A stretch of DNA of 13,243 bases from Spirogloea muscicola (lineage: Eukaryota; Streptophyta; Zygnematophyceae; Spirogloeales; Spirogloeaceae), in the NCBI GenBank assembly GCA_009602725.1, contig WELB01000066.1, forward strand, positions 653,688-666,930, read 5' to 3'. Shown in pieces: positions 1 through 9,030 of this stretch. Numbering within the stretch: the first letter of the stretch is position 1; each line of letters starts with the position of its first letter. A program made the translations under genes and the position numbers. The notes beneath the pieces are model-generated. The model ran no database searches, was not told the DNA's origin, and saw only the letters and a program-made list of their open reading frames with translations.

Positions 1-136
1 GGGGGGGGGGGAGGGCGGCGCGCAGCGTCACTATCGCTGGAAGGAGAGAGGGAGGCTGGAAGGTGACTTCTAGCCACCCGTGCCCATGCTAGCAGCCATC
101 AGATACGGCAACACAGCTCTTGAGCTTCACTGTCTT

Positions 137-376
137 TCAACATACAAGTATTTCAAATACCTTGGCAGATGAGCCGGTAGAATGCTGCTGTGTGCTCTTA
201 GGGCAATGAAGGCCTAGTGTCATTGCCTCATGCCCAGCTGCAAGTTGCTCTTGACCTTGCAGGCAAATCTTCACATGAATGGTGCCGGCCTGGGCGTCAG
301 TGCCTGACAAGCCCGCTCCGCTGCAGTACTTGCACCTGGCAAAACCAAAAGTGTGCTGGTAATGTAGCTCAAGCAA
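137..376 (-). pseudogene. Possible BED-type zinc-finger fragment (hAT-transposase-like)
   Basis: A minus-strand open frame contains the pattern C-x2-C-x15-H-x3-C. The CKYC pair lies at 322-333 and the H-VKI-C pair at 263-277. The segment RCKYC..GLSGT...H resembles the BED zinc finger at the N-terminus of many hAT-family transposases, which binds DNA. The frame stays open a little upstream, to about 430, but has no ATG and no transposase catalytic core was recognised nearby. If real, it is an isolated exon or a relic. The Cys/His spacing is seen directly; the family assignment is inference and could be chance. Confidence 0.3.
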
Positions 377-436
377 TTTCCACTCCTTGGTAGCTCCAGT
401 GCAGCAAGTCTCAGCCTCCTTGTACTCTTAACCTGG

Positions 437-2180
437 ACTCTTAACTTGGACTATTCTCCCCCTTGGGGTTCTTGGTGTGCTGATCTTGGGCACCATATCA
501 GGCAGCCTACAACATTGACAATACTATCAATAGCAAGCACTGGTACATCATCTTGTCCATCCTTGACATTGACCTCAAACTTCATGAATGCTAGCTAGCA
601 CTTGCCTTCATGCCACGGAGCTCTACACGTCTAATTGCTATTGTTGAACATACGCTGTTTGGCTCACTGTATAGTCTTGGCAACGACGCCTACAGATTGC
701 TCAACATGGCTATGGCTGCTCATCTGGAAGACTGCATCGTCATCGCAACCTGCAGCCTGTGACGACCTCGAGATCCTGTGAGGTGGCCTTTGGTGTGTAC
801 ACTTTGAGGTAGCTATTGATAGAGGTCTTGCGAGGTGCCTGAGGCTTCGAAGTAGCATGCCCAAAAAGTAGGTTGCATGAGCGTGTTATTTGCTGGCCTT
901 TGTCTCGGCAAATTGTAAGTACCACAAAGCTTAACAATCTGTGTGCACTTTGGAGTAAGATACAGTCAGTGGCTTGTACTTGTTTGAACACACGCATCCC
1001 GGGAATCCCCGTCCACAGACTAGGCTTCGAGCAGTTGGCTTTTCTTATGCCACCGTACGCTGTCAGGCCATATTAATTTCGGCACCACACTCTCTTGCAA
1101 AAGGTACCTAGCTTGAACTCGTATCAAACTACGAGTCCAAGCCAGGTATGTTTTTGTCAGCTTCGTTGCCTCGACCAGCATACGTGAGGTAAATGTTGCT
1201 TCATGCTCAGATGTGACTTGACCTTCATCACCTTGGCATACAAGCTCACAATTATTGTGCTGTGTACGTGGGCAGCTGCACAAACGACAAGCTGTATATA
1301 CGTTGAAGCACGTCTACACGACTCTTCGTCCTTGCCTCTCCAGGGACAAGGCAGCCATACCGAAAAGGAGCCTCAGCCTCAAAAGCACATACAAGCTCAT
1401 AGGTGAATTGCACTGGTGTCCGTCAAAGGCAGAAGGTTGAGCGAGCTAGGAACCGAGCATCCTCCCTGTCATGGAGGTGCTCTTCCAAAGGTAGGGGAGT
1501 GTAGATCCTGGGATATGAATACTCACCACTGTATTTCGCCTCGGAGTAGCCGTACACTGCTGCAGGTGACGAGGCAGTGGGGTTCAGCCCTTTGTCCCGC
1601 CACTGGAGTGTCGGCAAAGTAGACCAGCAGTAGAAGATATCCAGGGCGACAAGGCATCCTAGAGGGCGAGCATGCCGGCACATAAGCTGGCCTTTTGGCC
1701 GTGCGCCAGCATTTATCCTTGTCAAGATTGTCTGGTCAGGTTGCTTTCTCATGGATCGGCCCAAGAAGTGAGTCATGAACGTGCACGTTCTACGAGCACA
1801 TCTTCTCCCTGTTGCCGCCTCTCATGGTCCTTGAGAGCTTCTCTGGCTGCCAGCCTGCCCTCTTTATAGTTCTTTTGGAATCATCTGGGCATCGTACCTC
1901 ACAACGACTGCTTCAATGCAGAGCTTTCTTTCATGAGAGACGAAAAGCCAAGTCTGCAATCAAAGCAGCGGAGATGGTGCCTGGGCGGGCAGATACAATT
2001 GCAGCGAACAACTGCCTTGAGGAGGGGGGAAAAGGATTGGTCTAGGAAGTAGGGTATTCCGCTGGAGTAGGTCGAGCCACCGAATAAAGCGACGGCTGCA
2101 GAGGGGGGCCAGCTCACAGATGGATGACAAGGAAAGGACGACTGTAAGAGAAGAAAGGAAAGAAGGCCTGCCAGCCAGCC
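437..2180. other. Unassigned sequence, no gene recognised
   Basis: I find no coding region, RNA gene or obvious repeat here that I can name. The longest open frame is a 117-codon stretch on the minus strand (1423-1776) with no familiar motif and no splice-supported extension. The stretch from about 2100 to 2165 is purine-rich. It may hold diverged transposon sequence. Confidence 0.4.
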
Positions 2181-2187
2181 TGTGAAG

Positions 2188-2250
2188 CCTGTCCATTCCT
2201 TCTGGGCTGGCTTTTTACAGCCCTCGCCCCTTTCGCTAGCACTCTGTCCT
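2188..2250 (+). repeat. hpR repeat copy 1 (diverged hairpin repeat)
   Basis: A diverged member of the local hairpin repeat family. It has the family lead-in GTCCATTCCTTCT, then GGGCTG (2204-2209) and CAGCCC (2218-2223) able to form a stem, followed by a CGCCCC...CGCTAGCAC tail. The tail differs from the AATGGGCGAGCAC tail of the best copies and matches the copy at 12709-12756, so the two define a sub-type. Confidence 0.6.
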
Positions 2251-2304
2251 TTGGAAGAGCTTCCTTCTTGTCTGAAAGGGAAGAAAAAACGGATGGCTGC
2301 TGAT

Positions 2305-2487
2305 TCATAAGGAGCGGCTGTAGAGGCCAGCCAGGTGCATGCAGAGGGTGTTCATGACCATCTTGGAGGAGTCACAGGCTGGGCAGACGGGGCGCTCTTG
2401 GTGCCCCAGTGTCAGCAATAGGTGGTCAGATGAGGAGTGAGCTCGTCCAAAGCGGGCGAGGGCTGTTGACGTGCGTTTGTCGTGTTT
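2305..2487 (-). pseudogene. Possible C-terminal remnant of a LINE-type retrotransposon protein
   Basis: The minus-strand frame reads ARFGRAHSS, then LTLGHQERPVCPACDSS, then MNTLCMHLAG. This order resembles the tail of many LINE ORF2 proteins after RNase H, where a basic R-x-R-x-GH segment precedes a P-x-C-x2-C knuckle and a degenerate H-x3-C. The PVCPACD codons are near 2370-2391. The expected final His and Cys are not preserved, there is no ATG and no upstream reverse transcriptase was recognised. If correct, it is a short, decayed fragment next to hpR copies. Chance similarity cannot be excluded. Confidence 0.3.
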
Positions 2488-2513
2488 GGTAGTGTAGTCC
2501 TTTATCGGCACCT

Positions 2514-2581
2514 CTTTCTTTGGCTTTGCACTCAGGCTCCCTCAGACTTTGTCCATTCTTTTGGGCTGGCCTTTCCCAGCC
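2514..2581 (+). repeat. hpR repeat copy 2
   Basis: This copy has the lead-in CTTTCTTTGGCTTTGCAC (2514-2531), then TTTGTCCATTCTTTTGGGCTGG and a GGCTGG/CCAGCC stem (2564-2569 with 2576-2581). It lacks the AATGGGCGAGCAC tail. The same lead-in recurs at 2609-2626, so copies 2 and 3 form a tandem pair offset by 95 bp. Confidence 0.7.
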
Positions 2582-2608
2582 ACCAGTCAATCTGGCCGCG
2601 CATCCGGA

Positions 2609-2688
2609 CTTTCTTTGGCTTTGGACACTGTCCGTTCTTTTTGGGCTGGCTTTGCCAGCCCCTCTTCTCTATGGGCGAGAACTTCTGT
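2609..2688 (+). repeat. hpR repeat copy 3
   Basis: This copy has an 8-bp stem, GGGCTGGC (2643-2650) with GCCAGCCC (2654-2661), around a 3-nt loop. The tail CTCTATGGGCGAGAACTTCT follows. It is the tandem neighbour of copy 2 and is followed at once by an inverted fragment at 2690-2723. Confidence 0.8.
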
Positions 2689-2689
2689 T

Positions 2690-2723
2690 GAAAGCCAGCC
2701 CGAGAAAAGATTGACAAGGTCCA
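2690..2723 (-). repeat. hpR repeat fragment, inverted
   Basis: Read on the minus strand this gives a GACCTTGTCAATC...CGGGCTGGCTTT segment, matching the lead-in and first half-stem of the family. It abuts copy 3 in opposite orientation, so hpR insertions occur here head to tail and tail to tail. Confidence 0.5.
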
Positions 2724-2882
2724 AAGGGGCCGAAAAGCGTCGAAACATATGATTGAGCAGTTACCAAGTGGGATAGACACCAAGTGGCCCCCCCCACCTA
2801 CTTAGCAACCGCATGTCAGAGACTAGGCGCTGGAAAGCATCCCCAAATGATGAGCTGAGGAGAGAGAGGCGGCAGACTGACG

Positions 2883-2928
2883 ACTGGTTGTTCCAGCCCC
2901 TATTCTCAATGGGCGAGCACTTTCTTCT
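2883..2928 (+). repeat. hpR repeat copy 4 (tail-complete, truncated front)
   Basis: It contains CTGG-TTGTT-CCAG (2884-2896) and the full conserved tail CCCCTATTCTCAATGGGCG then AGCACTTTCTTC. The loop TTGTT is the one found in the inverted copy at 12781-12936, rather than the CTTTT of copies 5 to 7. The upstream lead-in is missing. Confidence 0.8.
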
Positions 2929-3000
2929 GACTGACGAAAACAAGGGGGATTGAACGAACTGCTCTTCCACTAGAAGGGCATTTCTGTCGCAGACGGTGGG

Positions 3001-3182
3001 GCCCACACGGTCAAAGCATGCCGACAGGTCCTGCGGCTCGAGGGCCGCCGCTGGCGGCCACGTAGCGTAGGGCCGGTGCGGAGTCGGGCGACAGCCGCGG
3101 GCGCGCGCCACGTGGACGCGCGAGCGAGCCGGCGGGCGCCGACCAGCGCTGACCAAGCGCGACCCCCTGGGGGCCCGGGGCT
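3001..3182. other. GC-rich block, coding status unknown
   Basis: About 180 bp of very GC-rich, CpG-rich sequence with open frames on both strands and no recognised motif. It could be a promoter-associated CpG-rich segment, a decayed exon or simply compositional. The only feature of note is a minus-strand frame reading LEPQDLSACFDRV, which is vaguely F-box-like but too short to support a call. Confidence 0.3.
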
Positions 3183-3252
3183 ACCCCCTCCTTGAAAAGA
3201 TGGCCAATCTTGGCTATGCCAGCTGCATCTCTGCCTTCCCTCTCTGCCTTTC

Positions 3253-3299
3253 CTGGGCTGGCTTTTCCAGCCCCTATTCTCAATGGGCGAGCACTTTCT
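3253..3299 (+). repeat. hpR repeat copy 5
   Basis: A perfect hairpin: GGGCTGG (3255-3261), loop CTTTT, CCAGCCC (3267-3273). The conserved tail ending CAATGGGCGAGCACTTTCTC follows. It is one of the best-preserved cores in the window. Confidence 0.85.
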
Positions 3300-3308
3300 C
3301 TTTTCTTA

Positions 3309-3405
3309 GCGCTTCCCCTGGCCCCCTTCTCGTCCTTCGTTCATTCTTTTTTGGGCTGGCTTTTCCAGCCCCTATCCTCAATGGGACGAGCACTTTCTTC
3401 TTTCC
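3309..3405 (+). repeat. hpR repeat copy 6 (with longer 5' part)
   Basis: It starts with GCGCTTCCCCTGGCCCCCTT (3310-3329), a lead-in shared with copy 7 and with the inverted copy at 12781-12936. The hairpin GGGCTGG-CTTTT-CCAGCCC lies at 3353-3371. The tail has a one-base insertion (ATGGGACGAGCAC), which marks it as an independent diverged copy rather than a recent duplicate of copy 5. Confidence 0.85.
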
Positions 3406-3439
3406 TCTCGCCGCCGTCTGCCGGCCTGGTTCGCAGCGT

Positions 3440-3478
3440 GCTCAGGCTCAGGCTCAGGCTCTGGCTCAGGCTCTGGCC
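3440..3478 (+). repeat. (GCTCAG)n-type short tandem repeat
   Basis: About six and a half hexamer units of GCTCAG, two of them in the form GCTCTG. It sits between hpR copies 6 and 7 and is an ordinary microsatellite. Confidence 0.9.
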
Positions 3479-3506
3479 AGGGGACCCACTTCCAGGAGCC
3501 CAGCAT

Positions 3507-3680
3507 CTCTGATCTGCGGCTGCTTAGCATGGGTTACTGAGTGGTTCATAGCTGCTTTGTTTCTTTGTGTGCTTGTTTTTCTTTGCGCTTCCCCTTGCCC
3601 CCTTGTCGTACTTTTGTTCTTTTTTGGGCTGGCTTTTCCAGCCCCTATCCTCAATGGGCGAGCACTTTCCTCTTTCCTCA
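3507..3680 (+). repeat. hpR repeat copy 7 (longest direct copy)
   Basis: The match to the inverted copy at 12781-12936 begins at CTGCGGCTGCTTAGC, runs through GGGTTACTGAG, the GCTGCTTTGTTTC block and the GCGCTTCCCCTTGCCCCCTT block, then the hairpin GGGCTGG (3626-3632)/CCAGCCC (3638-3644) and the CAATGGGCGAGCACTTTCC tail. This pair sets a minimum unit length of about 160 bp. I see no Pol III A or B box, no poly-A tail and no coding potential. Open frames through it are translations of the repeat. Confidence 0.85.
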
Positions 3681-3971
3681 GGCTCATGCTTCGCACCAAG
3701 CGAGCTGAGCGAGCTCTTTCTTGGTGGTGGCAGAAGGGCTTGGAGTCTGCCATCCGGCCGGTGTTCAGGCATCGATCTAGCGGCCTACATGTGCTGACCC
3801 GCGGTCGCTAGCCGCCAGTTCCCACATATCCTCTCGATTTGCAGCGGGTAATGCACCTCATCCGGTGTGCTCGCCCACTGTACTCGGCCTTGCCGGCCTT
3901 CCGTCTTCCCACATCGTACAAGCGAGCTCCTCCGGCGCCCGGCGCCCGGCCAGTCCAGCCGTCGCGCCCGC

Positions 3972-4263
3972 ATGGGCGCCCTGGCCCGCGCCCTGCGCGG
4001 CCTCGNTGGACCACCGGTCGCTCTGCGCCGCCGGCACCGCCTGCCGTGAGCTGCGCGCCGCCGCCGCCAGCGACGATGCCTGGGAGCCGCGCTGCGCTCC
4101 CTGGGCGCGCCGCCTCGACGTCGCCGCCTGGCGCGCAGGCGTCGCCTCCCACAAGGCGCTCTTCCGCTTCCTCCTCGCCGCGGGGCGCCTCGTGGACGCC
4201 TGGTCGCTCTCCCGCGCCCGCACGCGCGTCCGCCGGGGGGCCGACATCGTCTACATCACCTGG
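3972..4263 (+). other. Exon 1: F-box domain with an ambiguous base at a frame switch
   Basis: The first part reads MGALARALRGL in one frame up to the N at 4006. The F-box then continues as DHRSLCAAGTACRELR and DDAWEPRC in the next frame. The two halves fit one F-box only if the frame changes at or next to the N. The exon ends in VYITW with donor GTGGGC at 4264, phase 0. Base composition is strongly GC-rich. The N probably marks an unresolved base count in a GC-rich read, not a biological frameshift. Confidence 0.7.
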
Positions 4264-7200
4264 GTGGGCGACCCTCTTTGTCAAACCCCCCCTTCCTGAC
4301 TGTCCCGGGGGCCCAAAGCTCCACCTTACGAATCTACGCCCACGTTCGCTTCAGCAAGTCTGGCCGCCAGTGACCCTCCCTTCTTCTCCTGCATTGCCTC
4401 CACAGGGCCATGTCTCGGTCGTGGCCTGCCTCATCGGGCAAATCACCGGATATGGTAAGCTCCCACAGGTCCAGTTGCTCCTGATCCCCCCCACCTTATC
4501 GAGACCAGCGGTCAGCTGGCCAGGGCGAGCGCTGCATATGGGTCGTGCTGGGAGCCCCCTCTTCTCCTGCCTAGCCACCTTGAGCAGCTCTGCCACAGGT
4601 CGACGCGTCAGGATGTAGGCACACCCACCACTCTCTGCCCCTTTCCCTCTCACGCCCCCAACCCCCTTCTCTCCATCAATCTCTGTCTCACTCCACATTT
4701 GTCCCTCCCTCTCCTCATGATCCTCCTCCTTTCTTCCCCACTTCTTTCATCCAACTTCATAACTGGCTCTCTCCTCTGTCCCTCGTTCCCTCTACACCCT
4801 GTTCTGTGTGGAGACTCTCGACTGGTGCTCTGACAGTGGTAGTGTTTGCGGTAGTTACCTCTAGCAGTGACCTGGTTCATGTGTTCCATTGACATGTCTC
4901 ATGACCCTCGCATTCGTCGACTTATACAATCTCGAACCGGAAACTGACCATCCACCACTTCCTAGGCTGGGGAGGCTTCGTCTTTCTGCTCAATCTGCTC
5001 ACAGTCTACTCCTCTTCATACTAAGAATGAGGCCATCGGAAGCTGGCCACAGTCCACCCAACTTCGGGTACCTGTATGGCGTCGTTGGGAGCGGTCCACT
5101 GTGCATCTGGCATCCAAGCACTCCTCAATCCCTGTCCTCTACCAGCACACCCATGCCAACCCTCGCCCCCTCCTCGTTGCGTGCAGCCTTCACCCAAGCA
5201 CTCCTCACACGCTTGTCGACTGCCCTGCCCTCAGGCCACGACGTGGCGTGCAATTGGACGCCCCTGTTCGAGGTCGTGGGTGGTACCGATGGGTCGCAGC
5301 ACGTCATATTCTACGGCCGCCACAACAGCACTAACGTGGTGCTGCCAGGCCACCTGCACTTCACCCCCTGTCGAGCACCCAACCAGGTGCAGGACTCGGG
5401 ACTTCTGACCCCCCCTGGTCTGCTGGAAGCGCCTGAAGCACCCCCGTGGTTCCTGCTGTTACCTGAATCGGACCTTGTTCGATGTGGGCAATGACCTTTG
5501 TGCAGTTCTGGTTAAAGGCGATCAGGGAAGGAGGGGAGGATGCGTGGCCCCCAGAGATCGTCCAGGAGCCTGGGCCAGCCTTGGACCTATCAAGCACGTC
5601 TACACTGCCGACTCCTGGCAGGGCACCCGGTAGCCTCCACTGGCTGCCTGGCGAGCGGCCGCAGCCAGAGGTGGACGAAGACACTGGCGGAGCAAATGCC
5701 TCCAGTGTCCAAGCGGCGGTGCTGCGTGGTGCACGGAGTCACTCGGTGCTGGGCCAGCCGTCAACGCGGGGCGGTGGAGGCCGGCGTGCCGACAGGGGGC
5801 CAGTCCAGGACCCTGTTGAGCTGGACTTACAGCGGCTCACAGCTGCAGCGAACTGTGATAGCCGCAACCCTGCTGCAATGCCGACCATCCCAATGGCTCC
5901 GCTTTTGCCGATGGTTAGCACTGCACGCCCCCTCACCACCCCTGCCTCTCCCCACTCTCTGCCATGCTCGCCATCGGCTCCTTCTCTGCAAAAGCCAGCC
6001 CCAAGTACCTGTGAGGATCTTCAGGCGTCCAAGGCAATGGTCAAGACTGTTGAACAGAAGGAGCACTGTCAGTGGCTGAATGCCCCTGCAATCAGTAGGT
6101 CCCCCTCCCATTCACCCCCGCTCCATTGCCGAAACTGCAGGGCAAGAAGCGGAGCTACGCCAACGGCCAGATCCAGCTCAAGGCCAAGGAGAATCAGCTC
6201 CGGGCTTGCCACTTGGACTTTGTGCGGCAGCTCCTGGGTGCATGTAGGCTCTCGGGCGAGGCAACGCCGCCAACGTCGTCCCTACGCCTGCTCCTGCTCA
6301 CCAGCCTCAGCAGCCAGCCATTTGATCCTCTCACTGCGCTCTTCCCCGAAGTGTAAGATTCTTTGCCTGCTGTTTGCCGTGCAATTTGGCAACCTGTCCA
6401 AATCGCAAGCGAAATCAAGTCGACAGCTTCGCCTGGCGACAGTAATATTTGCAAACTTCACAGCTGTCAGACCAATCCAGATCAGTTGGCCCTCCACATT
6501 GTTAATCTGCTGTTGGTACACCAAGTCCACTTCCTAAGTTGAGATACAAGCAACTGGCTGATCAAAGTCTACCGGTGACAAATTTCTGGCGAGCTGTGCT
6601 CTGCTGCAGCCATGCTAGGGACGACTCCAAGTCCTTCAGGCGGCTCCTCGGCCCGACCCTCTGCCGAGACCTGGCACAGAGGTCGACCAGCCCAGAGAGA
6701 AACCTCAGGGCGGCAGAAGGCAGTCAAGGAGGCGGGAGCTGGTGGATGGACGACGCTGTACACCGCAAGAACAGCCTCTGGGTGGGCTACTACGGAAAGC
6801 CGCAGGCACCACGGTATGGCCCGGCATGGGACGGTGGGGATCTGTGCGACGGGCCCCACGGCCACGTCAGCTCCATGCAGCCGCAGCTCCTGCTGCTCCA
6901 CTTTGTTGGGTCGCCATCAGACAGTGCCATTGTTGCACGGCACCTCAGAGGTCGGTCACATCCCTGCTACTCCCGACCTTTTCCTGCAAGTTACATATTA
7001 TGATTGCTGTAACCAAGTGGCATCTGCATCGTGATATAAAATGAGGTCCATGTACGCGCCTCGTGTACGTGGACTTTCAAACGAAGCACATATCGAAGGA
7101 GATTGTACGGCACTACATTGTCCCGTATTAAGTATGCGGAGCTGCAAAATTGTCCATGCAGGCGACCACAGCATCGAGTATGGCAACATAGTTTTTGAGG

Positions 7201-7874
7201 CCAGGCTAGCCACCAAGGTGTCGGACCCCATCCCGCCCGCTTCCATCCGGACGCTAGGACGGGAGGGTCTCCTCCCTGACCTTGTTGCAAGGTAGGAAAC
7301 TCCAACATGCCGTGTGCTTATGACTTGCTGTCACTGTCTTTGGGCGCATGCCAAGAAACTATCAAAGTGGTTCATGAGTTGGGGTATGCACGTTCAATGA
7401 ATGACTGCATGCATCTATGACTGCTACTGTTACCTTCACAGTGCTGCTCAGATAGTCAGATTGCTGCGGCGCACAGGATGTTGGGTGGTCCCAGCTAGAA
7501 TTCGAGTACAAAGAGCAGGTTGTGCCGAATGACTTGTACAGGGCAGCTAGCAGGTCGTGGTATTGGCAGCAAACCTTCCGTCAGCACAGCAATGACAGCC
7601 TTCTGAGACTTATAGCAACTTCAGCTGATGCTTTCACAGTTACTCTGGGGAGGGGACGGCACCTGGATATGGGCCACAGTACCCCCGGTACATAGCAGGG
7701 CCCTTGTTGCAGGAGCGGAGCGAGACAATGTTGTTCCTATGGCACGGCACTGACATTGTGCTGCGCTTGCGCCGCCTGAACTTCCATCGTGCACTCGCGA
7801 TTGGGAAGCCAACACCGAAAAGCTGTGCCATCAAGAGTCTCTTTGTCTCCAACTCCAACCCTTCCAACTCTTAA
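3972..7874 (+). CDS. F-box protein of the plant At5g39450/At3g12350 type, seven-exon gene
   Basis: Likely substrate-recruiting subunit of an SCF (Skp1-Cullin-F-box) E3 ubiquitin ligase; substrate unknown. Supported exons: 3972-4263, 4406-4454, 5235-5386, 6141-6352, 6610-6950, 7162-7291, 7640-7874 (TAA 7872-7874). All introns are GT-AG and phases agree at each join (0, 1, 0, 2, 1, 2). Joined length is about 469 aa if one base near 4006 is excess; Arabidopsis relatives are, from memory, somewhat longer. Blocks in order: F-box (about residues 4-45), WRAGVASHKALFRFL (from about 53), VYITW joined to GHVSVVAC, NWTPLFEVVG with FYGRHN, LDFVRQLLGAC, LFPEV joined to HARDDSK, SLWVGYYG, HLRG joined to DHSIEYGNIVF, YSGEGTAPGYGPQYPRY and LFLWHGTDIVLRLRRLNF. 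The start is uncertain: the ATG at 3972 lies inside the F-box, whose usual leading Leu-Pro is missing, so an upstream start or exon is possible. Family is recalled, not searched. Confidence 0.8.
5387..6140 (+). other. Intron 3 or unresolved extra exon(s) of the F-box gene
   Basis: Exon 3 can end at CAG|GTGCAG (5386) and exon 4 can begin after CTGCAG (6140), both phase 0, giving a 754-bp intron. The interval is nevertheless GC-rich and holds an open frame (5482-6537) rich in Pro, Ser and Gly, with a more protein-like stretch near 5998-6094 (CEDLQASKAMVKTVEQKEH). A phase-compatible extra exon from TGCAG|TT (5506) to ATG|GTCAAG (6039) is possible and would add 178 residues. Alternatively exon 3 reads on to about 5483 (FLLLPESDLVR). 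I cannot choose between these from sequence alone. Confidence 0.4.
7640..7874 (+). other. Exon 7: C-terminal conserved domain of the F-box protein
   Basis: The acceptor TTTCACAG ends at 7639 and the first base completes an AG|T serine codon from exon 6 (phase 2). The exon encodes YSGEGTAPGYGPQYPRY, then FLWHGTDIVLRLRRLNF, and a short polar tail ending at TAA. This is the most diagnostic block of the family, where plant relatives carry a Y-T-G-E-G...GYG...RYPGY stretch followed by a hydrophobic strand and RLNL. The function of this C-terminal region is not known to me. Confidence 0.85.
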
Positions 7875-8837
7875 GTGCCTCAGATAGGAGGTACTTACTG
7901 TGCACCTGCCTGATAAAGAGCATGTTCTCAAAACTGACAAGCCGGAGGACATTTGTGTAGTGACCGTCCACGAGTGTTCGTTGCCAAGGTGCAAAGAGAC
8001 ATTCGCCCTCCCCCTCATACAGCCACTTGTAGTAAATGGCTGTTGTATCAAGATCTTGCCCATCTCCAACAGTCACTTCAGACTAAGCAGGATCGCGTGG
8101 CACCCCTCTCTCAAGTGGTGTTCTCAGCGTAGCTTCATTCAGACACCGTGCATCGTATGACAGTACAATGCATCATGCATAGGAAAGGCGGACCAATCTT
8201 TGACTACTCTACAGAACATTTGAATTGAAAGGCTGGTAGCACTAAGTGGCAGCGGGGCAAAACCTAGAGGGTTTCTCAATATCGGACAGCAGTAGACTTG
8301 CTGCTCAGACCAACCGATGCTGCTGGGACGAGCAAACCACAACCTTTGGGCTTTGCATGTCTCCTTGTTGAGAAAGTCTGTCTCTGTGGTATCAAGCATA
8401 GGAGGCTTCTGCGGCACGACTGCCTTCGGCCACTGTTATCAACCAGGCTCTGTACAGCAAGCTACGTCCATGGTAAGCCGGCCGTGCCCCCTTCTGGAAG
8501 AGCTCTCTTTCTTTCCCGGGACAGGAGGTGGCCCTGAGAAGTCGACGCGTTGCTTGCAGACTGCAACTTCAGTGTCTCATGAGCACGAAATTTGGTTCTG
8601 CCTTGTCCTTGCGCCGCCGGCCTTCTCAGCCGGCGCCGTGAATAGCATCATAGGCTGGCTGCTCACGGCTGTCAAAGCTTTGAGGAGCTTGCCTCCCTTC
8701 TTGACACATCTTCCGCAGCACTTTGCCATGTGCAGTTGGCTACACTTCGACTTGCGGTTGCTGACTAGGGGCTGTGAAGCACCCAGTTTTAGTAGCCACT
8801 TGTGCAGCTGTGTGTTCCAGCTCCGGCCCCTCCAGAC
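7875..8837. other. Downstream intergenic region, no gene recognised
   Basis: This follows the F-box stop codon. Open frames exist on both strands, the longest from 8317 to 8955, but none has a recognisable motif. Degenerate hpR-like segments occur near 8617-8640 (CCGGCCTTCTCAGCCGG) and 8650-8678 (GGCTGGCTGCTCACGGCTG). The first part should hold the gene's 3' UTR; I see no clear AATAAA signal. Confidence 0.4.
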
Positions 8838-8905
8838 CTTGTCCATCGTTCTTGGGGCCGGCCTTGCACAGCCGTCGCTCCCTTGTGGAAAGACATTCTT
8901 CTTCC
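8838..8905 (+). repeat. hpR repeat copy 8 (degenerate)
   Basis: The lead-in CTTGTCCATCGTTCTTGGGG is followed by CCGGCCTTGCACAGCCG, a decayed form of the hairpin, and a CGCTCCC...ACATTCTTCTT tail. Orientation is the same as copies 1-7. Confidence 0.55.
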
Positions 8906-8980
8906 TCCACACTGAGCTTCTCACAGGCACTGTGCCCTCCCGGGAGAGAATGTGATCTTCCAGAAGAAGAGATACTCTTC

Positions 8981-9021
8981 CAGTGGAGGGCGATGGCTGT
9001 AGCCCAGAAAAAGAATAAAAA
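8981..9021 (-). repeat. hpR repeat fragment next to the palindrome
   Basis: On the minus strand this reads ATTCTTTTTCTGGGCTACAG then CCATCGCCCTCC, like the copy-1 sub-type with a shortened loop. It ends about ten bases before the left arm of the palindrome, so the palindrome boundary may be a junction with this repeat. Confidence 0.45.
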
Positions 9022-9030
9022 GAGCCCGAA

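Noticed and set aside
1-11. Run of G at the window start
   Set aside because: A homopolymer at the very edge is most simply a sequencing or contig-end effect, and nothing next to it suggests a telomere repeat.
1423-1776. 117-codon minus-strand open frame
   Set aside because: No recognisable motif and no splice-linked neighbours. It remains possible but cannot be supported.
2761-3156. Second F-box-like gene on the minus strand (LEPQDLSACFDRV)
   Set aside because: Only a dozen residues resemble the domain, with no following conserved Cys/Trp pattern and no exon structure.
3440-3478. CRISPR-like or regulatory array
   Set aside because: The hexamer units are contiguous with no spacers; it is a plain microsatellite.
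3200-3811. 203-codon open frame on the plus strand
   Set aside because: It runs through hpR copies 5, 6 and 7 and the microsatellite. Its recurring FPAPILNG-like segments are translations of the repeat, not a protein family.
3839-4618. 259-codon plus-strand frame over exon 1
   Set aside because: It is out of frame with the F-box, rich in Pro, Ala and Arg as expected of an off-frame reading of GC-rich coding DNA, and ignores the well-supported splice sites at 4264 and 4405.
8317-8955. 212-codon open frame on the plus strand, the longest ATG-led frame in the window apart from a 259-codon frame over exon 1
   Set aside because: It overlaps degenerate hpR segments near 8620-8680 and 8838-8905, shows no motif or domain, and has a Leu/Ser/Cys-rich makeup typical of chance frames.
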